From assembly GCA_015501605.1 (NCBI GenBank), contig JADNRZ010000004.1, positions 2,356,001-2,420,000 of the forward strand: 64,000 nt of DNA. The letters run 5' to 3'. The notes beneath the pieces were generated by a model that worked only from the letters and a program-made list of their open reading frames with translations, was not told the origin of the DNA and searched no databases. Each line of letters opens with the position of its first letter. Within the stretch, counting starts at the first letter, position 1. The DNA is from Panaeolus papilionaceus. Its lineage: Eukaryota > Basidiomycota > Agaricomycetes > Agaricales. This document shows, one piece after another, positions 22,757 through 34,081 of this stretch. Both the position numbers and the translations under genes were made by a program.

Positions 22757-23552
22757 CTACATCTTTCGCCGACGAACCACTTTGTCCCTTCCGGTTCCTC
22801 GGTAATGATGAGCACGTTCCGGTAGGTGAATGGAATGAAATTGAGTGACGATGGTGGTCATGTGGGTGTGTGACATTAGGTGCGATGAGAGAGATAATCG
22901 CTCTTGCGAGGTGGTGGGCTTGTCAGAGTAGAGTGACGAATGAGGTAGCGCCGAATGCACACAAGGTACGCGACGAATATAAGTACGAGTTACGAATACT
23001 ACTAAGACGACGAATACAGGTGCTGAAGAAGACTTAATTGGGAGCACCCAATATGGGGATGGAAACCCGTCATTTTCAAAGGTTGATGCAGCGTCATAAG
23101 GCACAGCAAAAGACAGTAGTGCTACGAAGGCGAACTAAATTTGAAAAATGAGAGCAAACAAAAGAAACAGGAAAGATATAAATAAATTGGCGCCGAAGGG
23201 TTTCAGTGAAACAAAAATAGAATGAAAAATATCTAAATATATGTGGTAAGGGATGAAATGGAGTGTTTGAGAGAGGTATCACGAAGCCAAGTGCCATTAT
23301 TTCTATTGAGATTACGAGCGGAGGGGTTATGGCCCTGGTGTCAGGGAATGAAGGTGAAGGTCGGTGGTTTTAAGAGCTCGGAAAGGGTTGGTGAATTCGG
23401 AATAATCCTAAAAATGGCGGTTTTCGAAGGGATGATGGGACTGGGTTTATCACCTTGCCGCGTTTGTGAACCCAGGAGACGAATCCGACCGAGGCGAAAG
23501 TGAGTCCCAATATTGAAAGGGATGTGATTAATAGGAAGATGATATAGCGCAT
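22757..23552 (-). pseudogene. Secreted one-domain protein, copy D, broken
   Basis: The ATG at 23552 gives MRYIIFLLITSLSILGLTFA, a signal peptide almost identical to copy C, then SVGFVSWVHKRGK. Homology stops near 23450 and the frame ends with unrelated residues at 23370. On the same strand, about 640 bp further on, 22815-22757 encodes LIITEEPEGTKWFV followed directly by a GCGAAAGATGT remnant of the SAKDV end. The two pieces fit as one gene split by an insertion, with an additional internal deletion in the 3' piece. Linking them is inference from order, strand and the matching break point. Confidence 0.62.
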
Positions 23553-23624
23553 GGTGGTGGTAACGTTGAAGTTAGGGAGGCTGGAACGTTGGGTTTGATA
23601 GAATACTGGGGGTGGATGAGTCTG

Positions 23625-23665
23625 TGCTGGACAACAAGGGTCACTTTGAGGTGTGCTAGCCAAGT
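23625..23665 (-). promoter_or_regulatory. Decayed promoter block of copy D
   Basis: CACACCTCAAAGTGACCCTT and TTGTCCAGCACAGAC match the promoter block of copy E, but the TATATACC and TATAAAA parts are lost, consistent with the gene being dead. Confidence 0.55.
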
Positions 23666-24238
23666 CAAGTGTAGTCCTCGGAAGGTACGGTTAGAATAAT
23701 GATTCCTATTCATGCAAGCTGGAGACATTCTCATGCCTTCACACTGCTCAATAGCGTTTGCACTTGCCTTCATGTATCCGGTACACTAAAAGCTGTGCGT
23801 TAATGATGTGCCTGTATTGTTGAGGTGATTGACATGTGTACAGTGTCTGTATGCATTCAATACCTGCTACATCATATCAGAAGAAATTTATTTCAACTCG
23901 AGGTGATTGACATGAGTATTGGTAGCTGGCGGCGGCGAAGAAGACATGATCTTATCACTTCCTAAAAAACCTATGATCTCGACCCACGATGTGACGTGTG
24001 CTGTCTCGGATAGCTTGAGTCTTGATCCGACGCACCGTTTTTCGTCGTTGCGCAAGCCCTGACTGCGAAGCCTGATAACCTTGGTGTCTGAGAGACAAGA
24101 TTGAGAGAATATTAGCTGTTATTTTGCTAAATTACTTCTTATCGTCCAAATCCCCGGGCTCTTGAGTCAAGAATGCGTCCTTTCATGGGACCAGAACCCG
24201 GTTGCAGGCACTGATCTCTGGATCACTTTGATTCAGAC
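23666..24238. other. Intergenic, no gene recognised
   Basis: No supported coding sequence. GAGGTGATTGACATG occurs twice (near 23822 and 23899) as a short direct repeat. Confidence 0.3.
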
Positions 24239-24810
24239 CATTCTAATTGGGAACCCTCGTTCTGAGGGTTTCTCAGAGAAACACCCCTAATTCCATGTTC
24301 AGAACTACTCGCCGGTGATGCGAATACAAATTTTCAAAAACTGACTGTCAGTGGCTGTTGTGCCGGTTTCGCAGCAGAACTTGTGGCCGCTTGAAGCTGC
24401 AAAGTTTCGCGAGTATTCGACCAATTTCGATCAAGTTTTGGACATAAAATGAGTCAATAATCCATCTGGTATGTTTTAAATAGCGTTCTAGAGGCAGCTG
24501 GAAAGGAATCGGAGGAAAGCGAGCCTCGCATCAAGATCCCCCTACTATTCGTCAAATTGAAGCTTGCGATACCCTTTTAAGTGGTCATAATTTCTGGTGC
24601 GTCGAGATCCACAAGCACGCTATGCCAATCGAGAGTTTCTTTTGCAATTTCCCACTAACCTTCCAGCAAAAACGCTGCAAAATGTCGACTCGAAGAGGGG
24701 GTTAGCCTCTGAGATTTCACCAAGCATCCCTGGCATTGTATTAATGAGATGAAGGGTTTCTCAAAAGACAGAGAAACCCTGGCAGAAAGGGGGGTTTCCC
24801 ATTAGAATCT
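24239..24810. mobile_element. Candidate MITE with short inverted ends
   Basis: The ends ATTCTAATTGGGAACCC (left) and the reverse complement of ATTCTAATGGGAAACCC (right) face each other about 570 bp apart. Internal copies of GGGTTTCTC/GAGAAACCC lie near both ends. No clear target duplication, so this is tentative. Confidence 0.35.
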
Positions 24811-25330
24811 TTCCCTTTGATTATATTTCCTTTGCAACTTGCCCCAGCGTGCGGTAAGATGGATTGTCACGGTAAATGTCAAAGCCTGGGATGCGCTTCT
24901 TTTCGGATTTTAAGTTATCAGATTGCTAACGCGATATCGTACTTGAGTTCAGATAGGTCTAATTGGACTAAATTATCTGCAAGTTCCTATGATGAATTAA
25001 TTTTTAAGGACTCGTTACAAATGGTAGCATCCTAGGCCAACCTCCCTTTTTTTCGATAGCACCTCAGTGTTGTGGTAAGAGCAGCGCCGCGCTTAATTCA
25101 CATCCGAGCCTGAGTAAGGGTCACCAGCAGAGGGCTCGAGAATGGGTCTCTTTCACAAGATTTGGCCTACCTGCACGATTCAAATTTGATAGAACACTTC
25201 CGAGCCGGAAGCCATACTCAAGTAGAGCACGGAAGCAGTCGTCTGGGAGGCTATGTGGGATGATCGATGGTCACTGGATCACAATATCTCCGCCACCTCC
25301 AGGTAAGAGGGCTCCAACTTCGACATCGAG
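24811..25330. other. Intergenic, no gene recognised
   Basis: No domain-bearing frame seen. Confidence 0.3.
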
Positions 25331-25395
25331 CACACCTCAAAGTGACCCTTGTTGTCCAGGACGGACATATATACCGCAGGCATGTCGTATAAAAA
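25331..25395 (+). promoter_or_regulatory. Conserved promoter block of copy E
   Basis: It reads AAAGTGACCCTTGTTG, CCAGGACGGACATATATACC, CAGGCATG and TATAAAA, matching the copy C block in order and spacing. A second TATATAA-like site lies near 25444, closer to the ATG. Confidence 0.65.
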
Positions 25396-25497
25396 TACGA
25401 ATCCAAGTGTTTCCCATATTGTCTCAACCCAATACAACACACCTCATATAAAACCCAACACCGTCAACCCTCCAGCCTCACCACCACCACACCACAC

Positions 25498-25788
25498 ATG
25501 TCTTATATCATCTTCCGACTAATGATACTCCTTTCATTATTATCCATCCTACAACCTGCATTTGCCGCGGACGGATACATTTCCTGGGTTCACAAGCGCG
25601 ATAAGGGGGGCGGGGACTTCATATACTCTGTGACCATCACGGAGAAACCAGGCGGGAGGTTGTGGTTTGTGAGGTCCCAGGAGGCAAAATTGCTCTACAA
25701 CAGCGGAATACAGAAGTATCAAGAGGTCACTTTCACGAAGATGACGGGAGCAAGTGCGCAGTCGGCGAAAGATGTGCGGCGTTCTTAA
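25498..25788 (+). CDS. Secreted one-domain protein, copy E of a local family
   Basis: Single-exon, 96 residues. Signal peptide of about 23 residues (LLSILQPAFA) and one domain: DGYISWVHKRD, IYSVTITEKPGGRLWFVRS, LLYNSGIQKYQEVTFTKMTG, AQSAKDVRRS. It is very similar to copy C, differing mainly in the middle. Compared with the two-domain copies it lacks the first domain. The KR and RR pairs are not flanked by obvious processing sites. No known family is recognised; the signal peptide argues for an extracellular or cell-surface role. Confidence 0.82.
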   Translation: MSYIIFRLMILLSLLSILQPAFAADGYISWVHKRDKGGGDFIYSVTITEKPGGRLWFVRSQEAKLLYNSGIQKYQEVTFTKMTGASAQSAKDVRRS

Positions 25789-28179
25789 AAGAGAGCACGC
25801 GTCTGTACGGAAGCGCAGACTTGGTGATACGATGTTAGGAGTGATAGTATGTCAGTTTTGGTGTTTTGGTGCTCCATGTTCATGATATGTCGGTTAATTT
25901 GGTCAGATATTCGAATTGGTCACATTTGAGTAACTTGCGTACGTTCGGGTCTCACCTCTTCATACAATGTGGTACTCAATCCAGGGTCGATTACAGACGA
26001 ATTAATTGGTTATTTTGATATTTATAAACGAATGCATCTGCAGTCGCTCGACTAATTGTCCACATGATTGGACCGTTTTTACCATTTTCGCATTTTGGGA
26101 GCAGTTCTTTGAGATAGGTAAATATGCTGTATTTGTGTGAGACCAAATTCCGTGGCCCGACACGCCTAATTAGAGGGGTGACTTGTCCAGACAATTTGAC
26201 CACATCTCGAATAACGATAGCGCCGACCAGCGGCATAGCCCGCTACCAAAAGCCTGCTCTTTATAGGACATTGATAGTTTAAACCAGTCGACACTGGATA
26301 AAATTGCGTCTGTGTATATGCAATGGAAGTCAAGTAATCTGAGGGGTCGGGTTGTGTTTAAGGTGTAACATTTAGTGCCTCAATATTATCATTTGTGGAA
26401 TCAAACTCACTTCAATCAACAATGTCTTCTTAACTAGAGCGGGGTCCTTGGAAGACCAGCGACTCGCAAACAATGCCAAGAAAACTCTGGGACACAATTA
26501 CCGCTTCAGTTTGGTATCTCTATGGGCTCGTTCAGTAATTATTTACTCTGAATATCAAGGAAATTTAAGTAACCTGTGGTTATTACGCCTAGTGGTGTTT
26601 GTACTACAGATCATACCAACCACATTGACATCATTGATCACGGAATTTAGGCTTTGAAAAATACAGGAAATACAACCGCCACTCGTCGTCAACCTTCGGT
26701 TGACTTCTCCTGGCGCTTGCGTGGACATCAAAGCTTTTGTCATACAACCTTGTTTCACGTTAGTTTTGAAGCTTTGAGAGCGTTGACTTTGGTTCGATCC
26801 TGCGAGCTTGCATCTAAGCACAGCCACTAATCACCGAATGGTGAGATTTAATTTCTAAATGGTCTTGCTAGCACAGCCACATTCAAATCCTCTGTCAAAA
26901 TTTCTCCGAACATTTCACTAAAACCCACTACCTAAAGGTAGCGGGGATTTTCGTTCATATCTCAACCAGAACATCTCCAGTCGTCATACGATGAATAAAT
27001 ATGCGGATTGATTATTTTAGATGCACCGGTAGTGAATTCAGTCTGTTGGCAGGCCATACTTGTATGACAGAGACCAGTTTAAAGTCAACCCCCAGGTGAC
27101 TCAGGAACCGTGTTCCCCTTAGGCTTCGCTCGAGCAGAACACACCTGGAGAATAAAGCCGTTCTGGCTTCAACCGGGGTCCTACCCGTTTCCACGAAAGA
27201 GGCCCTGATGTCGAGTGTTTCAGAGCTTTCAATGGATATGAGATATTGTATTGCGCATCAGTGCCCCCACCTGTTGCTGTAACGGGGACGCTGTGCCCTC
27301 TGCAGTTGAATAGACATTCCTCCTCTGTAATAACAATAACGCCAGCCAGCGGTATGGCCCGCTACAAAAGGTATCTAGTAGTGGTAGTTTCATAGTGTTT
27401 AAACGTCAGTATACATACTTATTTCGTACATCGGTTGTCCCAGGAAATCCAGGGAAAAATCTCATGTTTGAACGAAAGGAAACACGATTACCACTCGCAT
27501 TGACATGCATAGTGGTGGTGTAAGACTCCGAAGTCAACCTCGCTCGGCACATACGACAGTCCAATGCGAATCAAGCATTCCAATTCGAAACGAGAGCGCG
27601 CCTACCTTATTAGAGTATTGTTAGAGACCCTCGACCTTTTGGGGTCGGTTTGGATGGAGTAAGCATACAGAATATATTTCTTTTGCTCCCCAATTGGCTA
27701 TGTACATGGAAGCAATGAAAGCACTGGTGGATAAGACGGTATTGACCGAGCGATAATGCACAAGAACAAAGAGCGTAACAGATATAATTTATCGCGTGGA
27801 GCGACGGAGGGGTGGCACTGAGTGGACAGGTATTTTAGAATTACATTCTCTCGTTTAAATTTATTTCATCAACTTATTCACATCATTTCCCCCCCTGTCG
27901 TGATGCGCAACTCCCATCTGTACAAAACTCACCCTTGCTTTTACCCATTTAGGAGACCGCTTTTGTTTAGGACCCTTTCTTATGCGCCTAGTGGAGGGAA
28001 GGCAACTCGAACGACTGAGCAGGGGTACTGACAGATTTGATCTCCGTCCTAATTTTAAACGCCGACTGATGCCGCACACGGTCCCTGTTTGTTTGCTCAC
28101 CCTGAAACTAACGTTCACCACGCCCACCCCTTGGTCACTGTGTCCGCCGACGAGGGGTCAACGCAAATCAAGTTTATAA
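25789..28179. other. Long spacer with a dispersed direct repeat
   Basis: No gene is recognised in 2.4 kb. About 42 bp at 26210-26252 and 27329-27371 are similar direct repeats (ATAAC.ATA.CGCC..CCAGCGG.AT.GCCCGCTAC). The last few hundred bases should include the VID28 promoter. Confidence 0.35.
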
Positions 28180-31100
28180 ATGACGATATCGTTCAAATCA
28201 ATACCACCAGGAGATGTCGTGCTAACACTAGATAATCTCAAAGTTCTAAAGAACACCGTCATTGGGAACCCACAGGCAAAGAAACAGTTGGCGTCGGATA
28301 TTCTCTTGGTTCAGAGGTGGGTTTGTGGTTCATGAGTGTTGTATGATGCTTATTATCGAAATAGGTTGATAGAATGCCTGAATTTGAACAGAGAAGATGG
28401 TTATGATAAAACACATTTGGATGCAACAAGGACGGAAGCCGCACACGTAGTCGCTTCCATTGGTTACAGTCGGTCTCTTTGGCCTGGTTCTCAGACACCG
28501 ACGACAGATCTGACTTGAATGCATAGGTTCATCACCCACTCTTTCCACTTTACTCCGTACATCGGCACTACGATCACTTCTTTATGCCATCTCACGGTTC
28601 ACACCAGCGGATTCTATCACCCTACGCGCTGCATTCTCAAGAGCACTTAGAGTTCTTGCTAGCAGTGTAGCCGACGTTGTAGGGCCAAGTCAATGGGGAC
28701 TTCAAGTTGAGGAGCTAGATGGGTCACTAAGGGCACAGGCGAAAGATGCGTTAGATGGGTTATTACAGGTTCGTCATCCGCCACACCCCTCAGCTCAATT
28801 CAAAGAGGAACAGAACAGTATTGAACGAAAATTAACTAGCTAGAAGCACTGGATATATACCTTCCCCTCCTCGCCATAGGCTCAGGATCACACGCTATCA
28901 TCACTTCTACTGCATACATGATCTCTTCTATCATCAGATCTCCAGTCCATCGACGCTTGATGACAGAATGGGTTCCTCCTCATGAGCGACAGAGGGAAAT
29001 CAAGAGTAGGAGGGGTTGGGAGAAGGCCGCTGCGGTCGGTGGGCCGGGTGCTGGGATTCCGTGGGTGGCTAAAAGGTTGTTGGATGTGGTGCTGATGGCG
29101 CCTCAGGGCGACGCAAAGGTACACCGCATCGTTTGAATTCAATGCCGCTGTTGATGGGAGACCGTTTCTAGGTTATTGAGGCGGCGCTGTTGGCTCTTTC
29201 GTCATTGGCTAAAGAAAACCCGCCCATTGCGAGTTTCATCGCGAAATCCGCAGACCGTGAAAGTATGTCTCATTAATTCTCGTCACCTTCCTTTCCTGAT
29301 CCCATATCAGGTGTACCACCGTTAGCCAACATTCTGGCATTCACAAGGTCCAAATCCGTCGACGTTCAGCTGGCAGCTTGCTTATGGTAAGTCACATCTA
29401 ACCACGTCATCATCAGTTCTATGTTTACATTCCCGTAGTATCGCACACACACTACGTGCATTCCCATCCCATGGATCACTCTCAAACGCAATCTACTCGT
29501 CTCACTACTCCTCACACCCCGCTCACACTGGCCAAACGCACGCTGCATCGCCACGTGCGTTCTGGGCTCACGGCGATCCCTACCAACTTTCTGCGTCCGG
29601 TCGTGAACCAGGCGTGCACCCAACCGCGTCTACATGGGCCCCATGGGGTACATCCCCGCACACATCAGCCTTAACAGGCAGCATGGGAGCCTCACTGGCA
29701 TCCCCTCTCTCCCCCGGGGCTGGTCCCTCGTATGCGCATGCACCAGCACCAGGGAGCCTACACCCCGCACTCCCGCATCTGGGGTCGTTGCCATTGGAAG
29801 AGAACTGTGTGAGGGCTGTGATTAATGTCGTTAATCGCATCCTGGTTAGTGGTGTTCCTACAGATACATATGTGATTCAGAGTGCGAGTTTGGGTGCGGG
29901 GAATAGGAACGGGGCGGGAGGAGTGAATAGAGGAGGAGCGCAAGGTGCGGTTGGTGAGAGTGGTGGATTGGGTCCTGCGCCAAAGTCGACCAAGGTGGTA
30001 GATTCGCCGGTGATTAGGACCAAGGCGTGTTTTTTGTTACGTACGTTATGTGTTTTGATTCAGATTTATGAATCGTTTTTGACAGTCAATTCTACAGATT
30101 ACCTCGTCGCTGACGATGTATCACTGTGCCATACGGCGATGGATAGGGGGTGTGTTGAGAACCTTGCGAATTTGCTGTGGTTTATTAACCCACCTGATGC
30201 GGGGACAAACCCTGAGTGGGAGGAGGATGAGCCGGAGAGTATTTCGGCTCTTAGAGAGGTAAGTTTTAATTTTTTTCCTTTGAATCACGAATTCTCAGTG
30301 ACTAATGTATGATACATAGGGTGTCCTGACAGTTCTTGCATCGCTCGCCTTGGCGGTTGACGAAATTAGAAAACGCATATCTGATGAACTGAAGTTGCTC
30401 CCTTGTATTGCACGTGCACTACGATGTCGTACCTACCCTCCTCCCTCCCCATCCACCTCGTCGTCCTCTCTCACACCCACACCCTCATCCCTCTCCTCCG
30501 CCTCTCAACCCACCTCCTCATCATCTTCATCGCTTACACCCGCACAGCCCGCTCGTTTCGCCCGCAAATACACCAAACACGTCGGAGCGAAATATGCCGC
30601 GTGTCAGGTGTTGAGAGCGATCACGAGGACGGTGGCGATTATGAGGACGACGGTGAGCGATTGTGGGCTTGGGATGGACTTGTTGAGGATCGTGATGGAT
30701 GAAGAGGTTGGTGTTACGGGTGCTGGTATGGGTGCTGCAAATTTAAATGGGACGGGGGGTATGCACGGAGCAGCGAGCGCAGGGCCAGGTGGTGTGGGGT
30801 TGATGGGGAGAGGGGCGGGAGGAGTGGAAAGGGCGAGCGGGAGAGCGGGGACGCAACCGTCGAAGGGGAAAGAACCGAGCGCGAAGGGGGATGGGATGGA
30901 TGTTGAGGGAAGCAAAGGGGAAGTGAGGAAGCCGATGAAAGAGGATAGGAGGGTGGTTAGTGCCGCTCTCGCTGCGGTGTGTAATATCGTGAATGATTTT
31001 TCACCTTTGAGATTGGTGTGTTTCTCTCTTATCCCACCCCGAGTTGCAGTATGCTGATGAAATGGTTATGATGTGATACAGGTTTATCTCGAAGAGAAAC

Positions 31101-32228
31101 TCGTGCCGCGATTGGTTTATTTCTTGAAGGAGAGTGCTGATCCGAGTTTGAGGCTCAATGCGCTGTGGGCGATCAAGAACCTTGTGCGGAATACATCGTT
31201 GGAGACGAAGAAGGATATTATGAGGGTGATGAAGTGGGAGGAACTTTTAAAGTGGGTTTTAGCGTCTTTGTTCCTCGCTTGAGAATACTCAGCTTTATGA
31301 TAGACTCCTGTCGGACCCAGACGAAGATATCCAAGACCAAGCCTTCAACATCCTTCGCAACATGTGCGACAACGCCGACAGCGTGCACCTCGTCGTATCC
31401 AGCCTGCCCACGCACGGGCTAATGTCCGCTATTCACGCAGCGCTCCAACTCCCACCGACCTCACCCACTCTCCTCAATGCCTCCTACCTCCTCTCCAATC
31501 TAGCGAATGGGAACGACGATGCCCAGGATGCGATTATGAGGCATCCAGGCATGCTCAGTGCGATTAGGGAGGCATTGGCGGAGGGAGGTACGAATGTGCG
31601 CAGGGCGCTGGTTCAGGCGATTGGAGAGTTGGTGAGGAGTGATATGAGGAGACGCAGGGAGTTTAGGGAGGTGGGGATTGTGGGTACGCTTAAGAGGGTG
31701 TGTGAGTTCCCTGCAGGGATGCCGTCGTCGTCCTCGGCGTCTGGAGGTGGAGGGAGGAGAGGTGTGAGTGGAGAGAGAGGCGGGGTTGTTATTGGTGCGG
31801 GAGGGATGACGCGGGGGTATAGTGGTGGGGGAGATGCGTATGCCGGGATGGGGATCTCTTCGAGTTTGGCGTCGAGAGAACCTGTGGACATCGGGGGTGG
31901 GAACGCGGGTGTGAGTATGAGTTTGGGGAGTGGAGGGATGACGGGTCGAGGAAGACTTGGCGGGTCGGGGTCTGCCTCTGGTGGTGGGGGTGGATCGAGA
32001 GAGGGCTTTGGAGTGGGTAGTGTTGGTGCGATGGCGAGTGGGAGTGCTGGTGGGGGGTATGATTATCCACATGCACATGCACCTATTCATGGACATGGAG
32101 TGTACCCGCATAGCAGTCATAATGCGGGTATTGCGTCTGCGTTGATGGGTGGAGATGATAAGGATGTCGTCGATGCTGCGAGAGTTGTGTTGGGGTGGTT
32201 TGAGATTCATAGGGAGGGACATGTGTGA
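28180..32228 (+). CDS. VID28: Armadillo-repeat protein VID28/ARMC8 (GID/CTLH complex)
   Basis: Subunit of the GID/CTLH ubiquitin ligase, where the yeast Vid28/Gid5 and animal ARMC8 proteins act as the armadillo scaffold that docks substrate receptors. It starts at the ATG at 28180 (MTISFKSIPPGDVVL). About eleven exons join through short introns; clear examples end at 28316, 28468 and 28768. Armadillo-type helices run through most of the protein: ALRSLLYAISRF, AALLALSSLAKENPPIASF, LLRTLCVLIQIYESF, LRLNALWAIKNLVRNTSLETK (the segment most diagnostic of ARMC8), DIQDQAFNILRNMCDNAD and LLNASYLLSNLANGN. Low-complexity inserts are S/T/P-rich near 30430-30550, G/A-rich at 30700-30900 and strongly glycine-rich at 31740-32060. 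The C-terminus is DAARVVLGWFEIHREGHV. No break was seen, but exon joins near 29390-29450 and 31020-31080 were not checked base by base. Confidence 0.82.
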
Positions 32229-32690
32229 GCCTTTGGCGTGATGATTTTTGGCATGGGGTGATGGGGGAATGGCATATTTACGGGGATGGAAAATGTTGTA
32301 CGATATCTGTGCTGTGAATGAATGCATGTTTTGAATGCTGTGGCGTGATACTTACCTTATGCAGAGGCTAGGGACTGGGTCCTAGAGCGCGATCCGAGGA
32401 AATTGCATTGAACACACCCGGCTCCGAACAAATGAAGAGGCTACTGATGAATTGCTTTGCTTTATGTCGGTTCACCGATATACATTGTATATTCTTCGAC
32501 ACCCAATATGTTCTCTTTCCACTAGCATTTTCGAATAATACTTTTCTAGCGCGTTTCTGGGACGTGATAAAGAGACCACCTCGTGTTCAACAGCCGGTCA
32601 GATGTCCAATGAACCGAATAAAATGCATTTTGGAAAGCCCTCGTTCCGGGAAAACGATGAGAAGCTGAAAGGAGGCATGGTCTCGAAACC
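32229..32690. other. Intergenic, no gene recognised
   Basis: VID28 3' region and the upstream region of the small secreted protein gene. Confidence 0.4.
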
Positions 32691-32698
32691 TATATAAG
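32691..32698 (+). promoter_or_regulatory. TATA box of the small secreted protein gene
   Basis: TATATAAG lies 93 bp before the ATG at 32791, with a C/T- and A-rich leader between. Confidence 0.6.
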
Positions 32699-32790
32699 CA
32701 CAGAAATTTGTCGAGCTCTCTTCAGAACACCAATACTAAGCAGCCGTCTTACAAACTTCCAGCCTCAAGTTCAAGCTTTATATTCCAACC

Positions 32791-33124
32791 ATGCAATTAA
32801 AGCTCATCGTAATCACTACTCTCTCCGTCATCGCCTCTCTCGCAATTGCCGCTCCTCCTACTCCCAATCTTCAGGACGGCTTAAAAGCGAAGTGTACCGG
32901 CGACAAGCTTGAGCGATTATGCTGTAAGAATCTCGTAGGCGAAACAGGCCAACGCTGTCATGCTCTAGATAACGACCCTCCTTTCGATTTCTTATGGTAA
33001 GCACACCTTGGTTGGATCACAGATCTATACTTCGGCATAATAGATCCTCACTGACCTGGTAATTCTTCATAGCTTAGAAAATGTAGTCTGTTGCGCGACA
33101 CATTATGAGTCCACTATTATCTGA
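32791..33124 (+). CDS. Small secreted seven-cysteine protein
   Basis: Two exons. Exon 1 (32791-32996) encodes a signal peptide (MQLKLIVITTLSVIASLAIA) and AKCTGDKLERLCCKNLV...RCHAL. The GTAAGC donor at 32997 and the AG before 33073 join in frame to CLENVVCCATHYESTII and TGA at 33124. The protein is about 85 residues. Its seven cysteines are ordered C-CC-C-C-CC, which resembles the hydrophobin pattern without the final cysteine; the spacing is shorter than in class I hydrophobins and the middle is hydrophilic. I therefore call it a small secreted cysteine-rich protein and treat hydrophobin ancestry as only a possibility. A TATA box sits at a normal distance. Confidence 0.7.
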
Positions 33125-33399
33125 TTTGATGTGTTTTACTTTGTATTTAACACCGCGATAGATAAGAACGAAGGCTACGGCTGTCAAACCCCAGCTGAGG
33201 AGTAGAGAGCGAGGAAGCTGTTATACTCAAGTCAAAGCTCAAGTGAAGACGAGACTGAATGGGAGCGTTGAGAACTTGATCTGTATGTACGTAATAAAGA
33301 AGAAGTGCGCGTGTATCGCTCTGTGCGTCGTTAATTACTCGGACTGAAATTCGACTTGATATATTCGGTATGCAATATCGGACTCCTCGGAGGTACATA

Positions 33400-34081
33400 C
33401 TAAAGCCAACCTGATGTTCGACGCATGTCGTAATTCAACGCGTCACATCAAGGTCACTGGTGCACAAGAGAAATTTGACATCGGAAACCGTCGAAATGGG
33501 CAGCCGAATTTGTGCCGAACGCAAACCGACGATATCAAGGTAAAATATTATTAGGAGATAAGCTACAGCAAGTAAGAGGCCATTGACAGTAATTATAAGA
33601 GCTGGGAGGTGTTGTAATGTTGTGCTGATTAGATCCGCCTGGATGATAAAATTGTGAAATAGAATATGCGGGGTTATATGCACGAGGAGGATTACAGGGA
33701 GGGCGACGACGCGGGGAATGAGGATTGAGATAAATTGGTGTATTAGGATAGTTATGCAGACGATTGGGAGTTGTATTTGCAGTGGATGTCAACGGGAGTG
33801 AGCTGTGAGGAGCATCATCTGAAAGACTGAAACTGTTGTTTACGACCTGCGCCCTGAGTTGCCGTTGATGGCTTGGCGTAGGCATCCTCATCACGACGTG
33901 ACAAGAGGCTGAAAATGTATCTTCATAAAATGCAGCTTTTTTGAAACGGAAAAGGCTGGAACGGACTATCCTAGCTATTCTAAGGATGATGAGAAAAAAA
34001 ACACAAAGATTGAGGCAGAAATGAGGAAGATATCAAATTTCGTCGAATTACGGCATGCGTCGAACATCAGGTTGGCTTTAG
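33400..34081 (-). mobile_element. 682-bp TA-site MITE, copy 2
   Basis: Inverted copy of the element at 12287-12978. Ends CTAAAGCCAACCTGATG, flanked by TA at 33398-33399 and 34082-34083. It shares the internal MRMPTPSHQRQLRA frame, here on the minus strand. Confidence 0.85.

Noticed and set aside
26780..26815. tRNA-like T-loop (GGTTCGATCC)
   Set aside because: The flanking bases do not pair into a T-stem and no acceptor or anticodon arm can be built.
31500..32327. 275-codon minus-strand open frame
   Set aside because: Shadow of the glycine-rich VID28 coding sequence; histidine/proline-rich composition results from the antisense of GGT/GTG codons.
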